From the NCBI GenBank assembly GCA_916613615.1, contig OU744725.1, positions 14,472,253-14,536,252 on the forward strand: a stretch of DNA of 64,000 nucleotides, in the 5' to 3' direction. Made by a program: the position numbers and the translations under genes. The DNA comes from Steromphala cineraria (taxonomy: Eukaryota > Mollusca > Gastropoda > Trochida > Trochidae). Shown here piece by piece: positions 24,201 to 36,200 of the stretch (within the stretch, counting starts at the first letter, position 1; every line of letters begins with the position of its first letter). Under the pieces are notes generated by a model. The model was not told the origin of the DNA. It did no database searches and saw nothing but the letters and a program-made list of their open reading frames with translations.

Positions 24201-27200
24201 CAAAAACAGAAGCAATTGCGCCCCAAGGCAAATAGGAGATTATCTTGTTATGTCATCACTCAATTACCGTTACTTAAGCTAATTAATCCAATCTTTTAGG
24301 GATTAAAGTTTGTCCTGCCAGACTTCTGGCATAGAGAGCATGCTACTTGCTTACAACTGTTCTGTTCTGTGAGATTACAGGTGACCAGTCATATGTCTTC
24401 AAAACTGATTTGATTAATTTAAACATTTGTTCATGATGTCATGACAATTGAAATAAAAACAATTTATGACATTTAAGGCTTTCCCAAGTTTAAAGGATAG
24501 GATTGTCAGCATTCACATGTACATTTCATCATACAAGTGATAAAAACAATGCACAAGGTTAACACAACCCATCAGTTAATTATTTGTGAGAGACTAAAAA
24601 CTAAAACTAAATTATCTAAATAAATAAATATATATATTAAGTTTTGGTGATATCAAAATAATATATTAAGATAACGATGTGCATTTAACTATCTACATTT
24701 ATACCTTCAAATTATAATTATTCGATTTATTATTCCATGAACTATTCATCAATCCTAAAAGTTTGAATTCATCCCATGTGAGTGCAACATTAAAAAAAAT
24801 GCTACTGTTCTTTAATTATTTCATTAATATTTCTTTTTCATTTTGACTATGACTTGTGGCCATTTTGACTATGACTTGTGGTCATTTTGACTTTTCAGTA
24901 TGGCCATTTTGACTAGGGGTTTGTGGCCATTTTGACTTTTTTGTGGCCATTTTGTACCTATGGCGGCTTATTGGCCATTTTGACTATAACCCTTTTATCT
25001 TCGTCAGTTGACCTCACAGCAAAACTGATGACATTCAATAGTAATCTTATCATATATCTATCTATAATGAACTTAAATAAGGCAGTTGAATGACCTCGAG
25101 AGCGGTTTGTGCAGCAAAACTGATGAGATTCAATATTAGTGTAAGCCTTATCATATATCCATCTTTAATGAACTTAAATAAGGCAGTTAAAAAAATGTCG
25201 AGAACGGTTTGTGTAGCAAGACTGATGAGATTCAATATTAGTGTAAGCCATATCATAAATCAATCTTTGATGAACTTTAAGGAGGTAGAGGACTAACTTC
25301 GAGAACGGTTTGAACTGCAAGACTGATGAGATTCAATATTAGTTTAAGCCGTATCATAAATCTATCTATAATGAACTTAAAAAAGGCAGTTGACAGACCT
25401 CGAGGGCGGTTTGTGCAGCGAGACTGATGAGACTGAAGGTGTGAGACTGGGAGATGTTCCCCGTCCCTCTCGTTTCTCTCACCATCTTCTCCAAACTTGA
25501 GCCAGCTGATAAACAAACAATTGGAAGTCTTCAGACAGAAAACATTGTGATGATATAGTTTTAAACAAATTTTGTGTTTATCATTGTTGAAGTGAGAAAT
25601 GCCAGCACCAAAACCAAATGTTGAAAAGTTGTCAAAATATTTCCTTGTTCTCTTGTTTTGGTTTAAAAATTATCCAAGAAATAATGTTTATGTTTTTCAT
25701 TGGAGGATTGATTCATGCAGTATCCAAGATATGACATATGTCTGTCATGTGTTTTCAAGTTAAGAGAAAACTGTTCCAGAAACTTTGCTAACATTGTTCA
25801 TTGAGGGACTATTATTACATTATCTAACACCCAGGGCTGACAATGTAGTTGTTAAAAACAGCTGAATTTTATTGAATTAAGGTCCTGGAGTGGTTATCTA
25901 TGAATAAAACTACAGATGAGAGAAACTTGTCATCCCTGAAGACGCCTGACATGTGTTTTGAGAGTACCTGTTGCGTGGTCCCCCTCTGCCAGTGCTATCT
26001 TGTAGATGACGAACTGGGTGTGTGTCTCATCAGGGTCACACCTCTCAGCATGCTGGGCGGCCTCCTTGGCCTTTGAAGGGTTAACTCACTATCATTCATC
26101 AATTCACTAGCACTTTTACTAAGAGATCAATCTAATTAAGGTTCATATTTTCAAACCATGCACTAAGGCAAAATGTCACGTTGTCATTTGGATGTGATAT
26201 TGAATTTTATCTTTGCATTTGTTTGTCGGAAGCCAGTAAATTTTTGCATATTTTAATTATCAATAATGTGACTTGGTTACAAATGCACTATATTTGCTTC
26301 ATTTTTTACAAAACTTATTCCTGAAAATGGGTGCATCCCTCTTTCTTGCTCAGTAAACTTTCTTGATGAATATTAGCTCTTGAGTTAACGTTTGGTCTCA
26401 TTGAAGAAATTGGGTTACTTTCGTGCTAAGCAAAAGAACTAGATATTCATTTAATTAGCCCTTAAACATAATATAATGTATGGACACCTTCTGTACTTGC
26501 TGAAGGTGTAGGAAACAGGAAGCTCTGTTCCTCTGCAGCTTGGCCATGTTGGACGAGGTCATCTCACTTGGGGAAAACAGACTCATGGAGTAGTTGTACC
26601 AGGTTAGCGCTTCCTCAAACTCACTTCTCTGGAAGTGTAAATCATACCTTCATGGTTATGAACTTTCAATGTAACTAGCTTCATGTTGATTTGTCACTGT
26701 CAGTTAGCAATGTAGAGCTGTGAAGGGGGACGGCGAATACATGAGATGTTAGGTTTTTACTGGAATTTTCATGGTAGAGAAAGCGGGTCGACTTATAGGT
26801 TAGGTCGGCTTATATCCGGTCAATTTAGACACAGTGATTCAAATCTTAGTATCTCTTATTATCTAATGACTATTCTGTAGAGATGGAATCTAGATTTTAG
26901 CATGGACATACAGAGCGGGGAACCTAAATATATAAATAATAACACTGAATTAGGCAACGTGCAGGAAAAGGGTTAGTACAGAAAAGTGATCCGTAGATTC
27001 AGTAAATTATAAAACAGTCAAATACACAATAACTGAGTTCTATCTAAACATATTGATTAAAAGAATTTACACCCCTTGGGCGGTTATATCCCTTCTTTTC
27101 TCAATTGGTTTTAACTCATAACTACCTTCTTATAGGTGTTTACCCCTTACACCCCTTGGGAAGTTATTGACTTTATTTTAGTTGAATGTTATATGCCGTG

Positions 27201-30200
27201 AGCTCCATCCGCGTAGGTTGGTTATCTCATAACCACCTTGGTCGGTTATAAGATTGTAAACAATTGCAAACAACTGGACTTGTAAAATTTGGATTTTTAA
27301 TCAAACAAGAAAGTTAAGATTTATGAACAACGAAAGTGGGATTCGAACCAGGGACCTCTATGTTGTCAAGCAGCGCTCTTACCTGTTGAGCTACCGTGGA
27401 TCCATGCCAGTTGATATAAATTTGTGTGTGTCATGTTTGATTTTTTGTTTCCCCCTATAAATATATATTAATATTGCAATAAAATAGTTTTTAATGTAAG
27501 GAATCAAGTATTTGGTTCTAAAACCCTTTGCAGGGGGTAGTGTAAGTAGTCTAAAATAGTATTCTTATCAAGACATATCAAACCTGCAAAATGGATCACT
27601 AAAACGTTTTTCAATTATTTGTATGTAAACCAATTTAGTTGAAACACTGTAATAAAATAGTTTTTATTGTACGAAATCAAGCGTTTATTTCTAAAACCCT
27701 AATATGGGGGTATTTTAAATATTTGTTCTTGTCAAGAAATGATAAACCCGCTATTGATATCAGTAAAACGTTTTTAAATTAATTGTTTATAAACAAATAA
27801 AGTTGAAACCATTGCAGGAGTCTTCCGCGGGAGTGTAAGTCAAATAATAACCCGTTTGCCTCGGGTTATGGAAATAACCTCTGCTCGGGCTACGCCCTCG
27901 CGAGGTTATTTTCCATAACCCCTCGGTACCGGGTCATTATTTACTACTTACCTCGAAGGCAGTTGCCGCTTGTTCCCAAAACACCAGGTGGAAATGCTTC
28001 CTTGTGCTAATATCAAGAGGCTTGCCGGTGTTGTGTGCTGGAATATTTATGAAAGAAAATAAAAACTAATTATTCAATCAAAATATGAAAACTTTTGAAT
28101 TTCAATTTAAGATTTAAATTTTACTCATTTGATGAACAAGTAAGAGTGGAAATAAAAGAATTAGGGAGAGGCAAATGGGTCAATCATTGTTGGGTTAACT
28201 AGATTAAAAAGTATATTTGACAAAGGGGAAACCTACATTTTATTACAGAGTTAGGGGGGTTTATGTAGTTCACTTTGAAGACATAAAGGGTGAAATTTGA
28301 AATTTAAAGTTTAATCCAAAGATATATCTCAGTAAACAGGTATTTATGTTTCATTCCTGACCTTTTCATACAAAAAGATGTTAAAAGATGTTGCTCAGCA
28401 TAATGAGGATAAAATATTTCCTAAACTGTCACTGCACCAAATTTGAAACACTGGACAATAAAGAGTCATTTCTTTTACATTTTCATAATTTTGTTATCAA
28501 AAGATTCTCATGACAAACAAATTCCTATTCAATGCACCATCAAAAACAGTCTCAAGTGACTGGTTATTTAAGTCCTTAATTTTGTTATAATATCTGTGGC
28601 AGTTCTGCAACTTAACTTGATAGTCAATCTTAAATATTCCAGAGGTACCTACTAAAGTACTAATGTCATAAGGGTGCTGAATTAGGAGTGACTTTTGACA
28701 CCCAAGGGACTATTGCGATAGTGATAGTCTATTGTGAGTAACTATTGCAATAGCAATAGTCTATTGCGGGGTACTATTGCAATAGTTTATCAATAAAGGA
28801 AAGGCAGACTTCGCTGCTTTGGTTGTGATGACTTCAAACTTGTGTAATTTTAAATTGGCAACAAGAAACTTATCTGCTGTACCTACCAGTTGCTATTTTT
28901 AGCTCTTAGTGCTCTGTTTATTGTGTTCCATTTTTTTCAAAATGTGAAAAGGTTCTTGTCTGAATTTTACTTTTAAAATTGAACTTAGCAACTGAATTGA
29001 CTAAAATTTTAATAAGATTGATAGTTAGACGTGTTGTCGATACTATTGATCCTTTAAAAAATGAATATCTATAAAGTACAACATCTATCGCGACAAGTCG
29101 ATAGTTTGATCTATCCTTACAGCCCTACGATGAATGTTAACCAACAAAGGCCCTTTAGATTGGTCTGTATAACAGCTTTTGGTGGAAGTTACATCTGTAT
29201 ATCCGGCCTACCAAACAAAGTAGGCAACAAAAAACGTAAAGACAGACAAATAAAAGTGGTAAGTGCAGCATTTTTTGCACAGCAAACTAGATAGAAAATC
29301 TATTTAGGAAAATTGTGATTCGCCTCGGTTAAAAATGTGGCTTAGAATTAAATATATATCTTGTCATGTCGTAAAAACGACAGAATTGTAAGCTTGACAT
29401 GTGTACCAACATATGTGAACATTTCATATTCCAAATAAAGCAATGTGCGCATGCGTGTGGCTACATTCGCTGGGTTTTGCATTTTTATTTGCCTATTTTA
29501 ATGTTTCAGTGTCGAGGGATTATATTTATGTTGCATTTTCCACGCTTAATGTGAACTTTTCCACGTTTTTTCTGCGCAGTAGGGCTGTTTTGTCTGGTAG
29601 GCCTGTATATATAACAGTTTAGTTCTAACCAGTGATGCATTCCTCAGCGAACTGTTTGGCGTGTGTGTTGGAGCTGGACTGGAGCAAGGACTGAAGCTGG
29701 GTGATGAGAATCTTCCCTGAGTCTGGGGACTGCTCAAACCTCTTCATCAGCCGTGTAGAGAAGTCAGAAACTATCTCTAACCTTGAAGTGACAAAAAAAT
29801 ATTAAAGCATTTACAGTTATTTTAGTAAATCCAGTTAACCAGCTACCTTCTTATCATAAGATCCTGGTTTTGTAAGTCGTAGAAGAAAAAATATCATTTC
29901 TCAAACCTCTTCATCAGCCGCGCAGAGAAGTCAGAAACTATCTCTAACCTTGAAGGGACACAAAATTATTAAATAATTTACAGTACTTTAGTAAAACCAG
30001 TTAACCAGCTACCTTCTTATTATAAGATCCTGTTTTTGTAAGTAGTTGACAAAAAATAGCTTTTCAAATATTCTTCTTTATCTTTAAGAAATTGTGAAAT
30101 TTCTGTGTACATGTTTAATTTTTTATCAGTCCAAGGAGCAAGCATTAGTCATGGCTCAATACAAAAAAGAGGTTGCCATGTTTTTTTCTTGTGAATTTAT

Positions 30201-33200
30201 TACAAATTCCCTTGAATGATTTACATACCATAGATCTATACAAAAAGTTTTTTTCAAAGTTGATCAACTGAAAAGTTAAGTTTTGGTAGTTTTATTCATC
30301 AAGTAGTTCTGCTTCAGTACTGTGTATTAATAAGTTCCTAATTCTGCAGGTCTAGATTAACTGAATTCACGCAGACTGAGGAACTAAGATGATATAAATG
30401 AAGGTACAGTAATCATTTTAAATATATCATAGACCTTATTTCAGTCTATTCATCAAGTACATCAAGTACATCAAGTACCCTAAAGAGATAAGAACAATGA
30501 CAATTCACCCAATAATTTGGTTGAATACTTTCCTCGGCACAGAAGAAAAATAACAAAATAACTAGTTTATTTTGGTACCTCAATTATGTCGCAATACTAA
30601 ACCAAATTTTGTTCTCTGCCAAGAGATATGTTTATTTATGTAGTATCAAAAATACAATTTCTAAATGTAACTACTTAAAAACTCTAAAATTGATTTTCCC
30701 AACTGAAAAAATTATTTTAAAAAGACAATAAAATTTGAAAACAAATGGTTTCCTTTCATCCCTTATCGAAGTCGCAAATTTCTATTCACCTTTGCTACCT
30801 ATGTATGTATATCAGCTTAAAACTATGTGGCACTTTATGTGAATTCTTCATGTAACAATGTATCTATGGGGACAAATAAAATATTTAAAAAACAAAAAAC
30901 TCACCCATTATGTTGCTTCAGCAACTGCAGCACACTCAGTCCGAGTTCCAGTGAACAGTCCGCGTGTGTGATGATGTCTTCAAGAACTGGGGGTAAACAA
31001 ACAGGGCTTTCATTGACTTATTTACACATAAGGGCTCAATGTTACTTGTCAATCTTCAGTAAAAGTACCACATTCACTATAAAAAAACAACTTCTTATGA
31101 ATTTTTAAGTCTTCTTATAAATATTGAAACATGCCAAAAATTTTAACTTTCGGATTTGTAATTATAGATTAACTGTTAATGCATTTTCAATCCAATATTT
31201 TCTTTGATCATATTTGAAATGTGAAATACAATCTTTATTCTTATTTTCACTGAATGCCATAACTTTCCATTAAGTGAATTAACACTTTTAGGTATATAAT
31301 ATCAATTCAGTGACACAATTTGGTTTCTAAATTCAGGGGTTGAAATTAGTCTTATCGCACAACTAGCCATTTGGTCTAGTGGATTTCTAAAACCAACTAG
31401 TGCTAATTTCCAACCCTGCAAATTATAGTTTACATGGTATTCAAAACCATAGTTTAATTAATATCTAACATAAAGAACTAAAGAGAGTAAATAAAAGCAG
31501 TAATTCCCTACCAGCAGTGACAGGGGCCCCCGTCTCCCCTCCTGTCAGCAGGATCCTCAGTCTCAGGTACAGCCCCGCTGCATGACAGTGCTCCTGCAAG
31601 ATAGAGATAAAGAATCTCTGCCAAGTGTCTTCCCATATCAAATATATCAACATGAGTTGACAAAAGTTACAAATATCGAAGGCTTGATCTTCCACAAGCG
31701 ATATCTCCTTTGGAAGACATTTTTGGACGATAAAGACATATTCTTAACCCTGATCCTTCAAACTTTTAAATATTACTTAGTATAAATTTTATAATTTCAT
31801 ATAAAACATAAACAATTTGTTGGCAAGCTCTGAAGAACTAATGTTAAGGCTGCTTTAGGAATAATCAGTTGTATTTTTTAAAAAGGTTACCGATATATTT
31901 TTTCTACCTTCAATTAACCCCCCACCCCCTTAGTAGATTTGGATTCACTTACCCGTAAAAGTATATCAGTGCGTAATCGCAGCAAAATTTGTTATAAGAA
32001 ATAATGCAATGTAAATTGAAATAAGAAACTAAGTACCGTATTTGCCAGCGATACAGCATTCAGAGCCTTGTCAAGAGAGTTTGATGGGTCGTGTTCCATG
32101 TAGGCATTTGCAAGCAGTCTCAAAGTGCGAGCCTGATATAACAAAAAGCAAATAACATTCTATTATTTCTTATCTTATCTCTCAATCATCAAAAAACTTC
32201 TATTTTTTTTATTAAGAACTCAGTTAATTTAATAAGAGATTAATCTTCCTTCAGAATTTAATGATGAAACAATGCGTTAGCATTGACCGAATGAGTCATT
32301 GGCGCTTCCTTGGCAACAATTTAGCAGAAATGCCGTTCATGACTGTAGTTTTATGTTCTCTATTCGTTTTAATACGTGGGAATAATAATTTAAACAATTA
32401 TGGACTGTTGAGTGGTGAGTTCAGTCAATACTTGTTTTAATAGACCAATATTACTGATGGACACTTTGCTAATTGTGTAACAATAAGATTTAACTGTAAA
32501 CCACAAGAAATGTGATATATATTGTTTTTTTGGACAAACTTAATTTTGATTTAGCTTTACAGGTTTTTTTGCAATATATTAAAGCAAATAAAATTTTTGA
32601 AAAAAACATTCTATGTAACTTGATAATTTCCATGAAATCAATGCTTCATCTCATTCAATGACCTGATTCTTTGGTTGTATTCCTTTTGTCTCCTTTGCGA
32701 GTTCAAAGCTCTCCTTGAGCCAGCCAATTGTCTCGGTGTACTGCTTTTGTTGGTACGTGTCAACTCCGAAGTTGTAACACAGCATGCTTAGGAAGCTGCC
32801 CTGCATGTAATGTACCGGTAAGCAAAGTATAGAAGACTTAAAGATGACAAATATATGGAGGAAAATTAAATGACATCAAATATCATAGGAAATTTATCAC
32901 TGTAATATTATATGTCCAAGGTTGACAAATCTTTGAATAAACCTCACTTGGAGTTTGATATTTATCTTTGTCAATCCTTTTCAAATTATAATTTTTTTTC
33001 AAAATTCATTGATTTCTTAAACTTTACTAGTGAAATCAAAGCTGAGTTATCCTCACCCCTGTTACTTTTGATGTAATCTAGTTATCTTTAATTATAAAAA
33101 AATATTATAGATTAGATGAATAAAGTCCTAAAAGAATTATAACAACCAATGGGTTACCTCTTTGGGAAATAGAGGTAGTCTCTCCTTTGCCATCTGGACA

Positions 33201-36200
33201 AGATTAACAGCATCTTCATTTCTTGATAGGGCCACAGACTACAAATAACTTGAGAAATCAGTGACTGCCTCAGAAACAAAATATATCATATGAATTATAT
33301 AAAACTTACATTAATTTAGAAAACTGGTTTGATCCCAGTTTGAAATATTTAACAGTTTTTGAGCCATAGCTTGGAAATGGACCTTCTCCCAAAATGCGCT
33401 AAGTTCAAATTGTTGTTATGGAAACTATCAAAAAATAACCAAAATAGCAAAAGGTACCAGTCCGCCACTAAATCTAACCACATTCCAAGTTTCATAAAAA
33501 TATTGATATATTATATAAAAATTACATTAATTTAGAATACTGGTCCCTTCTCAAGTTACGTTTAGAGAACACAAGAGAACATAAATGATATATAATTAGA
33601 TATAACAAAAGGTAAAGTACAGTTGGTGTATCATTTTCCACTACAATGGTGCTGGTGTAATGCACAGGTGACCTTAATTAAAAAACATGCTGCATGGTAT
33701 ATAAAACTAATAACTGTAAAAGGGGGGTTGCACCCATCAAAACACAAAGATCAGAGGCTGACTGCCTTACTAACTACCTTAGCTACCCAAAACTAGTAAC
33801 TGTTATAACAAGTCATTGTCAACAAGCAATATATACCACTTCAGCTTGATAGCACATGATCTTGAATATGTCTTTCTCGATGTCCTTCTTCTGTTGTTCG
33901 ACAGCCTCAGCTCCTCCTGGCCGGGTCTCGTTTTTTCTGTCAATCACTACTGACTGAAGCTTCTGGGCACACTGGAAGGGATTTGAAAACATAATAACTA
34001 AAATGTACAGAATGACCATGAAGCAGATAATATTTCTAAAAGCACAAATCATTGTTGACATCTCACTTCGACACCTAAACATTATGACTTTTAATTTAAC
34101 TTTCTTATTGATTGAGAACTTTGTTTTTCCTGTTCAACTCTGAGTGAAAACTAAAATTTTAAAATACATATATCCTCATAATAAGCTTTACGGCATACAA
34201 GGTGTCTGAATTCATGTTTTGGGTTTATCAATAAAAAATTACTAAAGCATGGTCATGTTAGCTTATTAATTGTGCAAATGTAAGGATTTGGGGTGGAGTT
34301 TGCTAATAATTAGTGTTGTTCCTAGATGATCAACTGAGGGGGTCATTTTGGCAATTGTTTAGCAGCTTGGCCCCTTTGCAATGGTTAAAACTATCCTCCA
34401 TCTAATATTGTAAAGGACATTAATCCAATAAGGTAGGCTAATTCCCCCATGGCTCCCTCTAGGAGCAACACAGATATACATAACCCACAAGAGGGATGAA
34501 ACTTACTTTGTTCAGTTTGGAAATTGATGATTTTCATTGATTATGTATTATTTAACCACGCCCCTTACAGATGTTTTCAAAAATATTAGAAAACTTGGTT
34601 GTACTATAAATCATGTCTTTCTGTCATATCATTGCAATTTGGTGCAATTATTTGGTTAATATGGCTAAATTTAAAATCTGATTTTTCACTTCATGCCCAT
34701 TATAATTTCCCTATATGTTTCTAAAGACCAAGAGGCACTACTTGTGTGACCTACCTTGTTTGCAATAACCAAGACCATGTCTGCTTCTTCCGATTTGTGT
34801 GCATCTACAAGATAAGATACACATACCGGGAATGTTAGTATATAAAGCAAGTTTTTTATACCAGAAATTGGGGTGGTCAATGAAGAGGGTAGCCTAATAC
34901 ACAAGGTCTATGTTTCAGAATGTTCCACGACCTGCTAGAAGGGGGTCGCCTTATATCTGAGATATATGATTTTGGCAGCAATTTGTGGGTCTGAGAAAGA
35001 CGGTATACATACTCATGCAAATGTATTTCCATTTGAATTTATTCTTGATGTTTTGAAATGAGTGTACAGGTGGTTTTTTTTTTAATTTTCAAAATAATTT
35101 CCCATTTAAAAATAAAACAAGATGTGTTTGTGAAACACGAATGCCCCCGGATGCATCCTGCTCGCTGTGTCAAGGTCAAGGTCACATGGTCAAATGTCAT
35201 GGTGTCATCTGAAAGGTCTCATCACAAGGGATCCATATGTCAAGTATCAAAGACCTAGCTCTGACCAATCAAAAGTTATGACCAAGGTTAAAGTTTTTGT
35301 GGACAAGCGGACAGACGAACAGGTGAAAAACAATATACCCCCGGAATCTCCGATTCGGGGGCATAAAAATGTTTGTGAAGTAGAAAGAAATCATACTAAA
35401 CCACACTTTCCTTGTTTTCATACCCCTATATGTAAATATGATTTACCTGTTTTTAAAATTACGAAAGAGACAAGTGCAAAGTTGTCGTACCTAACCAAGC
35501 TCTCCCCGTTTTCATCCCCATCTGAAAATATAGATGTGACAAATAAAGCAGCAAACTTACAACAGACTGAAGAAACAAAAAGTTTTACAATCTTTGCCTC
35601 TGTAAACTGTATCTCAACTTCAAAACATTTTCCAAGAAGTTGCAGAGAGTCAGAAACATTTAATGAATTTCAAATCTGGACATATTATAACTACTTCATT
35701 TAACTTCACTGATGCACATCCTTCTTATTTCAATAAATTTCCTATTTAGATACACTTTAAAACATTTTTCTAAATTTTGCTATTAATCAGTCAATCTTGG
35801 TTGTAAAAGGGGAGACTAAAATAAATCCTAAGAAACAAGTAACAAAGCTGGAATTTTGAATTGTAGGGATGAAGCGTTTAAATTTTAATACATTATGAAT
35901 TTATGACTAATACTCGTTTTTTCTATCTACCAATTATCAATCAAGTGGGGTTGTAGATGTGGAAACTACACTACACTACACTAAACTCCATTCTCTCCCC
36001 ACAGAGGCAGATCAAGTCATGTTGATTTAGCCTCTGTTCTATTACGCCAAAATCTGTGGGTACCGGCAGTTTCCCCTGGCTGAAAAAAATCTCATCACAA
36101 TCCATTTGAATTTCTTTATCAAATGACAACGCTTCTCCCATATCACAATGCTTTTGCCTTAATTCAGTAACCAAAACGATGATTGAAGAACAGCGTCGCT

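Noticed and set aside
27338..27403. tRNA gene on the minus strand
   Set aside because: Good A and B boxes but no pairing acceptor or anticodon stems; treated as a SINE head or pseudogene.
33819..34082. 87-codon ORF as an independent gene
   Set aside because: It is TEX11 exon 6 (33971-33837) with intron read-through on both sides.
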